64,000 bases of DNA from Amycolatopsis thailandensis (GCF_002234405.1 NZ_NMQT01000043.1:1-64000), one strand, 5' to 3'; numbered from the stretch's first letter, positions 10,179-19,473 are shown. Numbers and translations are program-made. Notes: a model not told the origin generated them from the letters alone.

Positions 10179-12044
10179 ATGGACAACACGTGGACGCTGA
10201 TGAACTCGGCGATGAAGTCGGCCGATGTTCCGAAGGGGCTGCACAAGGGCACGCTCCGCCGCGTCGCGAGGTTCGCCAGGCCGCACTGGCGAAGGTTGCT
10301 GATATTCCTGGTGCTCACCGTCGTGTCGGCGGTGCTGGCGGTGAGCACGCCGGTGCTGGCCGGGAAGGTGGTCGACGCGATCGTCGGCGGGCACGACGTC
10401 TCGCTGGTGGTGTGGCTGGCCGTGGTGATCGCGGCGCTGGCGCTGATCGACGCCGGGCTCGGGCTGGCGGAACGGGCCCAGTCGTCGAGGATCGGTGAGG
10501 GGATCATCCTCGACCTGCGGCTCGCGGTGTACCGGCACGTGCAGCGGATGCCGGTCGCGTTCTTCACCCGCACCCGAACCGGTGCCCTGGTGAGCAGGCT
10601 CAACAACGACGTCATCGGTGCGCAGCGCACCTTCACCGCCACACTGTCCGGTTTGGTCACCAACGTGATCCAGCTGGCGCTGTCGCTGGTGGTCATGGTG
10701 ACCCTGTCCTGGCAGGTCACCCTGCTCGCGCTGGTGCTGTTGCCGGTGTTCATCCTGCCGACGCGGCGGCTAGGGCGGCGGATGGCCGGGTTGCAGCGGG
10801 AGGCGGGCCAGCTCAACGCGGCGATGACCACGCAGATGACCGAACGGTTCTCCGCGCCGGGCGCGACGCTGGTGAAGCTCTTCGGCGACCCCGAGCGGGA
10901 AGCGGGCGACTTCGGCTCGCGGGCCGGGCGGGTGCGCGACATCGGGGTGCGGACGGCGATGCTGACGCGCTGGTTCCTGACCAGCCTGACCACGGTCTCC
11001 GCGCTCGCGCAGGCCCTGGTCTACGGCCTGGGCGGGTACCTCGCGCTGACCGGGGCGCTCGCGCCGGGCACCGTCGTGGCGCTGGCGTTGCTGCTGACCA
11101 GGCTGTACTCGCCGCTGACCGCGCTGGCGAACGTCCGGGTGGACGTGATGACCGCGCTGGTGTCGTTCGAGCGGGTCTTCGAGGTGCTCGACCTCAAGCC
11201 GATGATCGAAGAGAAGCAGGACCCGGATCGCGTTCCCGAAGGCCCGGTTTCGGTCGAATTCGCCGACGTCCGGTTCGGCTACCCCGCGGCGGACCGGTAC
11301 TCGCTGGCCTCGCTGGAGGACGTGTCCACTTTGGATCACCGGGGTGGTGAGGAGGTGTTGCACGGCATCAGCTTCCGGGCCGAACCCGGGCAGATGGTGG
11401 CGCTGGTCGGGTCTTCGGGCGCGGGGAAGTCGACGATCGCCTCACTGTTGCCGCGCCTCTACGACGTCGACGCGGGATCGGTCCGGTTGTCCGATGTGGA
11501 CGTCCGTGACCTGAGTTTCGCGTCGCTGCGGGAAACCGTCGGCGTGGTCACCCAGGACGGGCACCTCTTCCACGACACGATCCGGGCGAACCTCGAGTAC
11601 GCGCGGGCCGGAGTCACCGACGCCGAGATCTGGTCGGCGCTCGACCGCGCCCGGCTGGCCGAGCTGATCCGGGACCTGCCGGACGGGCTGGAGACCGTGG
11701 TGGGGGAGCGGGGCTACCGGCTCTCCGGCGGCGAACGACAGCGGCTGACCATCGCCCGGCTCCTGCTCGCGCAGCCGAAGGTCGTCATCCTCGACGAGGC
11801 GACCGCGCATCTGGACTCGCAGTCCGAGGCGGCCGTGGGCGAGGCGCTGACCGACGCGCTGGACGGACGGACCGCGCTGGTCATCGCGCACCGGCTGTCG
11901 ACGGTCCGGGCGGCGGACCAGATCCTGGTGATCGAACACGGGGAAATCGTCGAGCGGGGGACGCACGAGGAGCTCTTCGCCCGGGAGGGGCGCTACGCGA
12001 CGCTGTACCTGACGCAGTTCTCGGAGGAGCCGGCGGCGGCGTGA
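10179..12044 (+). CDS. ABC exporter, fused membrane and ATPase domains
   Basis: A 621-residue half-transporter of the ABCB/MsbA type, working as a dimer. Six transmembrane helices lie between about residues 40 and 330 (for example LLIFLVLTVVSAVLAVSTPVL). The ATPase domain has Walker A VGSSGAGKST (about 410), Q-loop VVTQDGHLF, signature LSGGERQRL and Walker B VVILDEATAHLD, followed by an H-loop IAHRLS. The ligand is unknown; lipids, peptides or drugs are typical. ATG start follows a purine-rich GGGGGCGAAGAGAGGG tract. It appears to be a single-gene unit, closed by the family B hairpin at 12075. Confidence 0.9.
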   Translation: MDNTWTLMNSAMKSADVPKGLHKGTLRRVARFARPHWRRLLIFLVLTVVSAVLAVSTPVLAGKVVDAIVGGHDVSLVVWLAVVIAALALIDAGLGLAERAQSSRIGEGIILDLRLAVYRHVQRMPVAFFTRTRTGALVSRLNNDVIGAQRTFTATLSGLVTNVIQLALSLVVMVTLSWQVTLLALVLLPVFILPTRRLGRRMAGLQREAGQLNAAMTTQMTERFSAPGATLVKLFGDPEREAGDFGSRAGRVRDIGVRTAMLTRWFLTSLTTVSALAQALVYGLGGYLALTGALAPGTVVALALLLTRLYSPLTALANVRVDVMTALVSFERVFEVLDLKPMIEEKQDPDRVPEGPVSVEFADVRFGYPAADRYSLASLEDVSTLDHRGGEEVLHGISFRAEPGQMVALVGSSGAGKSTIASLLPRLYDVDAGSVRLSDVDVRDLSFASLRETVGVVTQDGHLFHDTIRANLEYARAGVTDAEIWSALDRARLAELIRDLPDGLETVVGERGYRLSGGERQRLTIARLLLAQPKVVILDEATAHLDSQSEAAVGEALTDALDGRTALVIAHRLSTVRAADQILVIEHGEIVERGTHEELFAREGRYATLYLTQFSEEPAAA

Positions 12045-12074
12045 GCCTGGATGGGCCGTGTCCCGCTCGGGATG

Positions 12075-12129
12075 TGTCATGAAAGGGTCGTTCAGGACGA
12101 AAAACGTCTTGAACGACCCTTTCATGACA
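12075..12129. terminator. Family B 55-nt hairpin between convergent genes
   Basis: A nearly perfect inverted repeat opening TGTCATGAAAGGGTCGTTCA, loop GAAAAAC, between the ends of the ABC exporter and the SIS gene. Convergent placement fits a bidirectional terminator. Sister copies are at 16295 and 21014. Confidence 0.75.
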
Positions 12130-12149
12130 TCCGAAGGGGCAGGCGGCGC

Positions 12150-12878
12150 TTACCGGAGAGCGGGAACCCGCGCGCCGTACTTCGCCAGCAGCGCGGCGTT
12201 GGCCTCGTCGCCGCCGTCCACGTTGGAACTGCGCCACAGCGGGATGTCGACGCCCTGCGCCGCACCCAGGTCCACCACCTCGGCGAGGACGAGGTTCCAC
12301 AGGAACGCGTTGATCACTGTGGACAATGGCGCGGTCCGCGGCGCGTCCGGCGGGTAGCTCGAGTCGCCGGGACGGACGTGGGAGTCGAGCACGATGCTCG
12401 CTTCCTCGATCAGCGTCGTCGCCGCGCGCTTCGGCGCCGCGGCCACGGACGCGGCCGAGCTCACCGCGATGACCGACGCTCCGCGCGCCCGCGCCCCGGC
12501 GGCCAGTTCGACCGGATACGGGTTGACGCCCGAGGTCGAGAACACCACCAGCAGGTCGTCCGGCCCCGGCGCGCGTTCGGCCAGCACCTCTTCGGCGAGC
12601 CCGGAGCGGCGTTCGGTCTTGGTGCTGTGCTGCGCGCCGTGCAGCGGCAGCAGTTCGGGGTGATAGACCGGGTACACGCAGGCGAGCCCGCCCGCGCGGT
12701 AGAAGGTCTCGGCGACCGCCGCCAGCGAATGCCCCGCCCCGGCGGTGAACACCAGGGCGTCGGCCCTGATGACCCCCAGGATCAGCTCCGCCGACTTCCG
12801 GATCTGCTCCGCGTTACCCCGTTCGGCCTCCGCGAGCCGTTCGGCGACGTCTGCATAACGTTCGGTGGTGCTCACCAC
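12150..12878 (-). CDS. SIS-domain protein, UPF0309-like sugar-phosphate binder
   Basis: A 242-residue single SIS-domain protein of the UPF0309 type. The sugar-phosphate loop appears as VFTAGAGHSLAA (about 44-55) and the second conserved block as LLVVFSTSGVNPYPVELA (about 108-125). SIS domains isomerise or bind phosphosugars such as those made from amino sugars. No catalytic assignment is possible. GTG start at 12878, with a second GTG directly after it. An inverted repeat (CGGGTCA/TGACCCG, 12947-12970) lies in the divergent spacer to the hydrolase gene and could be an operator. Confidence 0.7.
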   Translation of the reverse strand: MVSTTERYADVAERLAEAERGNAEQIRKSAELILGVIRADALVFTAGAGHSLAAVAETFYRAGGLACVYPVYHPELLPLHGAQHSTKTERRSGLAEEVLAERAPGPDDLLVVFSTSGVNPYPVELAAGARARGASVIAVSSAASVAAAPKRAATTLIEEASIVLDSHVRPGDSSYPPDAPRTAPLSTVINAFLWNLVLAEVVDLGAAQGVDIPLWRSSNVDGGDEANAALLAKYGARVPALR

Positions 12879-13009
12879 ATCCGCCCTTCCGTCTGGAGAT
12901 CAGCGACGAATGTATCGCGTGGACCAATGGCAGAAGTGGAATACATCGGGTCATGATCGAGGTTGACCCGATCGCTGTGGCCGGGGATGCGGAGACTGGA
13001 GGACCCAGG

Positions 13010-13705
13010 GTGAGCGAGGCTGATCCCGCGGTGCGGACCTGGCGGGCACGAGGCCGGGTGAAAGCCGTGGTGCTGGTGCTGCACGGCGGCGCCGAGCACA
13101 GTCATGCCCGCGTGGCGCCGTGGCGGCTGGCGTACCAGCGGATGGTGCCGCTGGCGAAGGCGGTCCACCGGGCGGGCCGGGGGCACGGGGTCGAGGTGCG
13201 GCTCCTGCGCAACCGGATCTACGGCTGGAACGACCACGGCACCGACGCGCTCGCCGACGCGCGCTGGGCCCTGGAGCGCGTCCACGAGGACCACCCCGGG
13301 GTGCCGGTGATCCTGGTCGGCCATTCGATGGGCGGGCGGGTCGCCTTGCGCGTCGCCGACGATCGGGCTGTCATCGGGGTCTGTGCCCTGGCACCGTGGA
13401 CACCACCGGGTGAACCCATCGGCGCCGTCGGCGGCCGGGTCGTGCTGATCGCGCACGGGACCAAGGACCGGATGACCGATCCGGTGGCCTCACACGCTTT
13501 CGCGGAACGCGCCGAAAAGGTGACATCGCGGTCCGCGCGGTTTGAAATCGGCGGCGAAGGGCACGCGATGCTACGAAGGTCTCGCGTCTGGAACCGTCTC
13601 GTACGGGCTTTCACTCTCGAGCTGATCGAAGCCGGGGGAACTGACGAAACGGTGAGCGCGGCCTGGGGTCGGCCGAGCTCCGAGCGGCTGCGGATCCCGG
13701 TCTAG
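13010..13705 (+). CDS. Alpha/beta hydrolase
   Basis: About 231 residues. A GGAGGA six bases before GTG 13010 supports this start over the in-frame ATG at 12953. The fold is visible as VVLVLHGGAEHS (oxyanion region), the nucleophile elbow GHSMGG with the catalytic Ser, a later LIAHGTKDRMTDP segment carrying the acid Asp, and GGEGHAML with the catalytic His. All triad positions are present, so it is probably an active serine hydrolase (esterase or lipase type), cytosolic since no signal peptide is seen. It precedes a lipid methyltransferase gene by 21 bases, so a role in lipid turnover is possible but unproven. Confidence 0.78.
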   Translation: MSEADPAVRTWRARGRVKAVVLVLHGGAEHSHARVAPWRLAYQRMVPLAKAVHRAGRGHGVEVRLLRNRIYGWNDHGTDALADARWALERVHEDHPGVPVILVGHSMGGRVALRVADDRAVIGVCALAPWTPPGEPIGAVGGRVVLIAHGTKDRMTDPVASHAFAERAEKVTSRSARFEIGGEGHAMLRRSRVWNRLVRAFTLELIEAGGTDETVSAAWGRPSSERLRIPV

Positions 13706-13726
13706 ACCGGGTGGGAGGGAGCACCT

Positions 13727-14989
13727 ATGTCCACGTCGAGCGTTGATCGGACGGCAGGTCCGGCCGGCCTGCCCAGTCCTGACGAAACCCGGTGGCCGGG
13801 ATTGGCCACCCCACCGCATTCCCCGTTCCGCGCGCGGATCGCCGAGCAGTTGTTCCGGCAGGCGGTGCGCCCGCTGAACGTCCGCGTGCGCATGCCCGAC
13901 GGCTCGCAGCTGGGCGCCGGCGGCCCGGACGCGCCCGAAATGCGGCTCAACCGTCCCGCCGCCTTCTTCCATCGCCTCGGCGTGGACGCGAAGATCGGGT
14001 TCGGCGAGGCCTACATGGTCGGCGACTGGACGAGCGACGCGCTCGCCGAGGTGCTGACCCCGTTCGCGGAGCGGATGGCGACGCTCATTCCGCCGCTGCT
14101 GCAACGGTTCCGCCGGTTCGTCGACCGCGGCCACCCTGCGGAGGAGGAGAACACCATCGAGGGGTCGCGGGCGAACATCCATCGCCACTACGACCTGTCC
14201 AACGATCTGTTCGGCGCTTTCCTGGACCCGTCGATGATGTACTCGTCGGCCTTGTTCGGCCCGGACGACGACCTCACCGCCGCCCAGCACCGCAAGATCG
14301 ACAGCGTCCTCGACTACGCCGGGGTCCGTGACGGCAGCACGGTGCTCGAGATCGGCACCGGCTGGGGCGAACTCGCGATCCGCGCGGCCGCGCGCGGGGC
14401 CCGGGTCACGTCGCTGACCATCTCCGAGGAGCAGGCGACGCTGGCGACCGAGCGCATCGCGGCGGCGGGCTACGCCGACCGGGTCGACGTCCGGCTGTGC
14501 GACTACCGCGATTCCACCGGCGAGTACGACGCCGTGGTCAGTGTCGAGATGATCGAGGCCGTGGGCGAGTCCTACTGGCCCACGTTCTTCGAGACCATCG
14601 GGAAGCGGCTGAAGCCGGGCGGCAGGCTCGGGCTCCAGGCCATCACCATGGACCACGAACGCATGCTCGCCGCGGCCAGGTCGTACACCTGGGTGCACAA
14701 GTACATCTTCCCCGGCGGGCTCATCCCGTCGACCACCTCGGTGGAGCAGGGCCTGCTGGAGCACGCGCGGCTGAAGCTGGACGGGGTGCGGGAGTTCGGC
14801 CAGGACTACGCCCGCACGCTGCGGTTGTGGCGGGAGAGATTCACCCAACGGTGGGAAGACATCACCGAACTGGGCTTCGACGACGTCTTCAAACGGATGT
14901 GGGAGTTCTACCTGGCGTACTCGGAAGCGGGGTTCCGTTCGGGGTATCTCAAGCTTCATCAGTTCGGCTTCGCCGAGAACGGGCGGTGA
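13727..14989 (+). CDS. Cyclopropane-fatty-acyl-phospholipid synthase family methyltransferase
   Basis: A 420-residue SAM-dependent lipid methyltransferase. The N-terminal region (about 1-120) is the SCP-like domain of this family (GFGEAYMVGDWTS). The methyltransferase core has NIHRHYDLSNDLFGAFLDPSM, SAM motif VLEIGTGWGELAIRAA (about 205-220) and VSVEMIEAVGE, and a C-terminal YIFPGG and FYLAYSEAGFR, all typical of bacterial CFA synthases. Such enzymes act at the membrane face on unsaturated acyl chains of phospholipids, making cyclopropane or methyl-branched (tuberculostearic-type) chains; the exact product is not readable. ATG start with GGGAGG upstream. Likely co-transcribed with the hydrolase. 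Confidence 0.85.
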   Translation: MSTSSVDRTAGPAGLPSPDETRWPGLATPPHSPFRARIAEQLFRQAVRPLNVRVRMPDGSQLGAGGPDAPEMRLNRPAAFFHRLGVDAKIGFGEAYMVGDWTSDALAEVLTPFAERMATLIPPLLQRFRRFVDRGHPAEEENTIEGSRANIHRHYDLSNDLFGAFLDPSMMYSSALFGPDDDLTAAQHRKIDSVLDYAGVRDGSTVLEIGTGWGELAIRAAARGARVTSLTISEEQATLATERIAAAGYADRVDVRLCDYRDSTGEYDAVVSVEMIEAVGESYWPTFFETIGKRLKPGGRLGLQAITMDHERMLAAARSYTWVHKYIFPGGLIPSTTSVEQGLLEHARLKLDGVREFGQDYARTLRLWRERFTQRWEDITELGFDDVFKRMWEFYLAYSEAGFRSGYLKLHQFGFAENGR

Positions 14990-15083
14990 AAGCCACCCAA
15001 CCGATGCGGGGTGCCGTACGTCCTTCACCTAGGGTCTGCGGTTGACTGGGCCCTACACGCGAAATCGGGACGGGTGATTCGGC

Positions 15084-16271
15084 ATGACGTATGGAGGCGA
15101 CGACCGAGGGCGACGGATGCCGCCGTCCGGCCGGCCTCGGCGGCATCAGCCCGCGCAGATGATGCCCCTGCCGGGCCGGGGGAGCAGCCCGTACGACGAG
15201 CGGACGACGCCCATGGGGCACGGCGGCGCCGAGCGTCGGCCCGGCCCGCCTCCGCGCCGTCCGGAGCCCCCCGCCCGTCGCCCGATGGACGACGGGCGCC
15301 CGCCACGGCGCCGTAAGCGGTGGGGCTTCGGCAAGGTGCTGCTCACGTTGCTGACCGTGTTCGTGGTGTTCCTCGCCGGCGTGTGGGTGTACCTGGAGTT
15401 CTCCATCAACCGCGTCGACGCGCTGGCCGACTACTCCGGCCGCCCCGTCGCGGCGGAGGGCACCAACTGGCTGATCGTGGGCTCCGACAGCCGGGACGGG
15501 CTGACGCCCGAGGAGCAGGAGAAGCTGGTCACCGGTGACTCCAAGGCCGCGGGCGGTGGCAAGCGGACCGACACCATCATGGTCGCGCACATCCCGGACA
15601 ACAGCACCAAGCCGACGCTGCTGAGCCTCCCGCGCGACTCGCAGGTCGCCATTCCGGGGCACGGCAAGAACAAGATCAACGCGGCGTTCTCGATCGGCGG
15701 CCCGACACTGCTCGCGCAGACCGTCGAAGGCGCCACGGGCCTGCGGATCGACCACTACGCCGAGATCGGCTTCGGCGGGTTCGCGAAGATCGTCGACGCG
15801 ATCGGCGGCGTGCACATGTGCGTCGAGAAGCCGATGGAAGACACCATGACGGGGATCAAGATCGAACCGGGCTGCCAGGACCTCCAGGGCCCGCAGGCGC
15901 TCGGGTTCGTCCGCATGCGGCACAGCGCGGCCACCCCGCGGTCGGACCTCGACCGCGTAGCCAACCAGCGGAAGTTCATCGGCGCGCTGGTGAGCGAGAT
16001 CGGCAGCCCCGGCACGCTGCTGAACCCGTTCTCGCTGTTCCCGCTGCTGTCGACCGCGCCCGACGCGCTGACGATGGACTCGGGCGACCACGTGCACAAC
16101 CTGGTGGGGCTGGCGCTGGCGATGCGCGGGATCTCGTCGGGCGGTGTGGTCACCACGACCGTGCCGGTGACCAGCGGTTCGGCGGAGAACTGGGACAAGA
16201 CGAAGTCGAAGCTGTTGTTCGACGCGCTGAAGAACGACACGGAGATCCCGGACAGCGCGATCCTGACCTGA
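15084..16271 (+). CDS. LytR-CpsA-Psr family cell-wall ligase
   Basis: A 395-residue LCP protein. A long Pro/Arg-rich cytoplasmic tail (about 1-80) is followed by one membrane helix (VLLTLLTVFVVFLAGVWVYLEF) and the external LCP domain. Diagnostic residues are seen: LIVGSDSRDG, KRTDTIMVAHI, LSLPRDSQVAIPG and NKINAAFSIGG, and later GFVRMRHS with DLDRVANQR. LCP enzymes move glycopolymers from polyprenyl pyrophosphate to peptidoglycan; in actinobacteria this attaches arabinogalactan or teichoic-acid-like polymers. The ATG at 15084 follows GGGACGGGTGATTC. A family B hairpin follows the stop. Confidence 0.9.
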   Translation: MTYGGDDRGRRMPPSGRPRRHQPAQMMPLPGRGSSPYDERTTPMGHGGAERRPGPPPRRPEPPARRPMDDGRPPRRRKRWGFGKVLLTLLTVFVVFLAGVWVYLEFSINRVDALADYSGRPVAAEGTNWLIVGSDSRDGLTPEEQEKLVTGDSKAAGGGKRTDTIMVAHIPDNSTKPTLLSLPRDSQVAIPGHGKNKINAAFSIGGPTLLAQTVEGATGLRIDHYAEIGFGGFAKIVDAIGGVHMCVEKPMEDTMTGIKIEPGCQDLQGPQALGFVRMRHSAATPRSDLDRVANQRKFIGALVSEIGSPGTLLNPFSLFPLLSTAPDALTMDSGDHVHNLVGLALAMRGISSGGVVTTTVPVTSGSAENWDKTKSKLLFDALKNDTEIPDSAILT

Positions 16272-16294
16272 TCCGGACCCGATCCGGACCCGAC

Positions 16295-16355
16295 GTGTGT
16301 CATGAGGGGTCCCCATAGGACGAAAAATGTCCTATGGGGACCCCTCATGACACAC
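16295..16355. terminator. Family B hairpin after the LCP gene
   Basis: Inverted repeat GTGTGTCATGAGGGGTCCCC... closing with ...CTCATGACACAC and a GAAAAAT loop, 24 bases after the LCP stop. Its middle bases differ from the 12075 copy but pair perfectly, so the fold is kept. Confidence 0.75.
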
Positions 16356-16420
16356 TCGGTCAGGTTCAGGAGAGCCGAAAACCGGAGGCGCCCGGAGCGG
16401 CGGCGAGGCACCATGGACCG

Positions 16421-16951
16421 ATGGAAGCGCCTGCCGAAACCCTCGCCGACGACGTCGTCGTGCTGCGCCGCTGGAAGCCGGAGCAGCTCGAAACCCTGAC
16501 CGCCGTCGCCGGGGATTCCGCGGAACACCTCGGCGCCTGGATGATCTGGGCCACCGACGGCTACGGCCGCCAGGACGCCGCCGACTTCCTCGAGCACACC
16601 GCGAAGAACTGGGCGGCGGGCAAGACTTACGACTTCGCGATCTTCGCCGACGGCGAGGTCGTCGGCGGCTCGGGCATGATCACCCATCCGGAACGGATCG
16701 AGATCGGCTACTGGCTCAGCCGCCACCACACCGGCCGCGGCCTCGTCACCAGGGCTGCCAGGCTCCTGGCGGACGAGGCCTTCCGGATCGGCGCGCCCGA
16801 GGTCGAGATCCGGCACGACGAGAACAACGTCGCGAGCGGCGCGGTGCCCGCGCGCCTGGGGTTCACGATGTTCGGCGACGAGACCGCCGCGCCACCGCTG
16901 GCCCCGGCGTGCTCGGGCGTCAACCGGGTCTGGCGGCTCAAACGTCCTTAG
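16421..16951 (+). CDS. GNAT-family N-acetyltransferase
   Basis: A 176-residue acyl-CoA-dependent transferase of the RimJ/RimL-like GNAT type. Features are VVLRRWKPEQLETL at the N-terminus, GGSGMITHPERIEIGYWLSRHHTGRGLVTRA in the centre, where RGLVTRA follows the acetyl-CoA pyrophosphate-binding pattern, and ENNVASGAVPARLGF near the C-terminus. The last block is typical of acetyltransferases acting on protein N-termini or small amines. Start chosen at ATG 16421, where the conserved domain begins. The upstream in-frame ATG at 16334 lies inside the family B hairpin. It overlaps the convergent peroxiredoxin gene by 14 bases. Substrate unknown. Confidence 0.8.
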   Translation: MEAPAETLADDVVVLRRWKPEQLETLTAVAGDSAEHLGAWMIWATDGYGRQDAADFLEHTAKNWAAGKTYDFAIFADGEVVGGSGMITHPERIEIGYWLSRHHTGRGLVTRAARLLADEAFRIGAPEVEIRHDENNVASGAVPARLGFTMFGDETAAPPLAPACSGVNRVWRLKRP

Positions 16952-17402
16952 TCTTGCGCTCGCGCAAGGCCGCGAGCGCCTTGTCGGCGTGCACGGTGAA
17001 CTTCAGTTCGCTCTTGATCACTTCGAGCACCTTGCGGTCGGTGTCGATGACGAACGTGTGCCGTTTGGCGTGCAGCGGGCTGAATTTGCGCCACACACCG
17101 AACTGTTTGGCCACCACACCGTCCACATCGGACAGGAGCGGGTAGTCGAAGCCGTGTTTGGCCGAGAATTCCTGCTGTTTGGCGACGGCGTCCGGGCTGA
17201 TGCCGACGCGGTGCGCGCCGACTTCGGCGAATTCCGCGGCCAGGTCGCGGAAATGGCAGCTCTCCGCGGTGCAGCCGCTCGTCATCGCGGCGGGGTAGAA
17301 GAACAGCACGACCGGGCCGGACGAGAGGAAGTCCGACAGCGTGCGCTCCTCGCCCTTGTCGTCGGGCAGCGTGAAGTCCGGGGCGATGTCACCTTGGTCC
17401 AT
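16938..17402 (-). CDS. bcp: Bacterioferritin comigratory protein-type peroxiredoxin
   Basis: A 154-residue thiol peroxidase of the BCP/PrxQ group, reducing hydrogen peroxide and organic hydroperoxides with thioredoxin-type donors in the cytosol. The block PAAMTSGCTAESCHFRD carries the peroxidatic Cys (in SGCT) and a second Cys five residues later, the resolving position of atypical two-Cys BCP enzymes. GISPDAVAKQQEFSAKH and YPLLSDVDGVVAKQFGV match the family. The ATG at 17402 gives the usual length. An open frame continues upstream into the neighbour's antisense, but that part is not coding. Confidence 0.9.
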   Translation of the reverse strand: MDQGDIAPDFTLPDDKGEERTLSDFLSSGPVVLFFYPAAMTSGCTAESCHFRDLAAEFAEVGAHRVGISPDAVAKQQEFSAKHGFDYPLLSDVDGVVAKQFGVWRKFSPLHAKRHTFVIDTDRKVLEVIKSELKFTVHADKALAALRERKTKDV

Positions 17403-17419
17403 GGACGGATCCTGCCACG

Positions 17420-19267
17420 TCAGTGGGCGTGCCGTTCGATGAGCTCGTCGACCTCGTCCCCGGTCGCGGAATCGGCGATGAACGAGCCGCGCGCCGCGAG
17501 GACGCCGTACCGCCGCAGCCGCTCGGCCTGTTCGTGGCTCCGGACGCCCTCCGCGCCGATGCGCAGTTTCAGCTCCTTGGCCCTGGAGACCAGCTGGCAC
17601 AGGTGGCGGACGTCGGCCTCGTCCTCTCCGTCGGCCAGCGCGTCGATCACCGCGCCGGACAGGATCACGTGGCGGACGGGCAGCGAGTGCTGGGGGATCA
17701 GCTCCAGATCGGCCGAGCCGGAGATCGTCAGCACCAGCTGGGCGCCCAGATCGGCCAGTACGGCGAAGGAGTCCAGCACCTCGCCGCGCGGGTCGAGCAC
17801 GGACTCGCGGTCGGTGCACAGCCGCAGCGCCTGCGCGGGCAGGCTGTGCCGGTCGAGCTGTTCCTTGACCAGCAGCACCAGATCGGGGTCGATGGCCAGC
17901 CGTTTCGGCAGCCGCACGCAGACGTCCGGGGCGGCCTCGCCGAACCGGTTCCGCCAGCGCGCGGTGGCGGCGAGCGATTCCGCCAGCAGCCACCGGCCGA
18001 GCGGGATGGTCATCCCGGTGATCTGCGCCAGCGGATAGAACTCGTCGGAGTCCAGTTCGCCCTTCTCCGGATGGGTCCAGCGCAGCCCGGCGTTGACCGC
18101 GGCCAGCTGGTCCGGGTTCGCGAGCTTCACCGTCGGCTGGTAGACCAGCGAGAACTCGCCGTTCTCCAGCGCGCCCGCGATGACCGCGCCGAGCTGGTAC
18201 CGGCCGCGGTCGCGCGCGTCGAGTTCCGGGTCGAACAGCATCCACTGCGCCTTGCCCGCCTCCTTGGCGCGGTGCAGGGCGATCTCCGCGGCCCGGAGCA
18301 GGTCTTCCGGCCCGCCGTCGGTGGCCGGGCGGACGACGATGCCGGCGCTCGCGCTGACCCCGATGCCGTGCCCGCCGAGGTAGATCGGCTCGACCAGTTC
18401 CTCCAGGGCCTGCTCGACCAGCGCGATCACCTGGAGCGAGGTGAGCTCGCCGCGCAGCAGGACGGCGAACCCGTCGCCGGACAGGCGCGCGACGGAACCG
18501 TTGTGCCTGCCGGTGAACACGGCCTTGAGCTTGGTCGCGACCCCGCGCAGCACCTGGTCGCCGACGCCGGCGCCGAGCCCGTCGTTGATCACCTTGAAAC
18601 CGTCGACGTCGAGGTAGACGAGCGCGACCTGCTCGCCACCCGCTCCGGCCAGCGCGGTTTCCAGGGTGTTGCCGAACGCGGCGGAGTTCGGCAGGCCGGT
18701 CAGCGCGTCGTGCACGTTCTGGTGCAGCAGCTGTTCCTGGAGCAGGTGGATCTCGTTGGCGTCGGCGACCATCAGCACCGGGTACGTCGAGCCGGGCCGG
18801 TCGCCGGGAAGGTCGGCGAGGGTCACGTCGACCCAGAGCGTGCCTTCCTCACTGTGGTCCAGCAGCAGGCGTTCCTGCTGGGTCTGCCTGCCGTGCGCCA
18901 TGAGCTGGGAGAGCCCGTTCCGCAGGCGGGTGACGTCGTGGTCGGCGGAGCCGAGGTCGGGGATGTGCCGTCCGCGCAGCGCCGAGGGACGGCAGCCGAG
19001 GAGTTTGCCGAGCGCGGTGTTCGCCTCGACGATCTTCCCGTCGGTGTCGGCCAACGCGATCCCGATGGGTGAGGCGGAATAGAGCTTGGAGAAGCGCTCC
19101 CGGGCGGGCTCGTGATCGGGCTCGGTCCGGACGGCGTCCTGGGCGACGCCGAGCAAGAGCTCTTCGAGTTGCTCCTGGGGAAGCGATACTCCTTTAGTGT
19201 CAGCGAGCGTCGCGGCCCATCTCCGAGCGACGTCCACCAACCCTGGCGCGGAACCAGGCTCGGGCAC
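17420..19267 (-). CDS. PAS-GGDEF-EAL protein with degenerate catalytic motifs
   Basis: A 615-residue cytosolic protein: N-terminal helical region (1-55), PAS domain (about 58-165, PIGIALADTDGKIVEANTAL), GGDEF domain (about 180-345) and EAL domain (about 360-610). The GGDEF motif reads SGDGF (about 261-265), losing the catalytic acidic residue, and the EAL motif reads NAGL (about 392) in place of EALL, losing the metal-binding Glu. So neither synthesis nor hydrolysis of c-di-GMP is expected, while nucleotide binding remains possible. It probably senses a signal through PAS and works by protein contact. It is 17 bases downstream of the bcp gene start on the same strand. The spacer 19268-19473 holds no gene. 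Confidence 0.85.
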   Translation of the reverse strand: MPEPGSAPGLVDVARRWAATLADTKGVSLPQEQLEELLLGVAQDAVRTEPDHEPARERFSKLYSASPIGIALADTDGKIVEANTALGKLLGCRPSALRGRHIPDLGSADHDVTRLRNGLSQLMAHGRQTQQERLLLDHSEEGTLWVDVTLADLPGDRPGSTYPVLMVADANEIHLLQEQLLHQNVHDALTGLPNSAAFGNTLETALAGAGGEQVALVYLDVDGFKVINDGLGAGVGDQVLRGVATKLKAVFTGRHNGSVARLSGDGFAVLLRGELTSLQVIALVEQALEELVEPIYLGGHGIGVSASAGIVVRPATDGGPEDLLRAAEIALHRAKEAGKAQWMLFDPELDARDRGRYQLGAVIAGALENGEFSLVYQPTVKLANPDQLAAVNAGLRWTHPEKGELDSDEFYPLAQITGMTIPLGRWLLAESLAATARWRNRFGEAAPDVCVRLPKRLAIDPDLVLLVKEQLDRHSLPAQALRLCTDRESVLDPRGEVLDSFAVLADLGAQLVLTISGSADLELIPQHSLPVRHVILSGAVIDALADGEDEADVRHLCQLVSRAKELKLRIGAEGVRSHEQAERLRRYGVLAARGSFIADSATGDEVDELIERHAH

Positions 19268-19473
19268 ACTTCACCTCTTCATGCGCGGTTTATGGCCAGC
19301 TCAGACCGGGTGTCCGAGCACACGGACCCACACTAGGTATGAGCCGACCGGGTGTAGTGCCACGGCATCACGCGTGATCCGGAGTGTCTACCGGCTGAAA
19401 GGGTGATCGCTGCTACACGAGTGGTGACCGGAAGTTACCAAGAGTACTCGAAAGTGGTTGTTCGCCGGCCGGG

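Noticed and set aside
12953-13009. An earlier ATG for the hydrolase
   Set aside because: It starts within an inverted repeat and the GTG at 13010 has a much better ribosome site.
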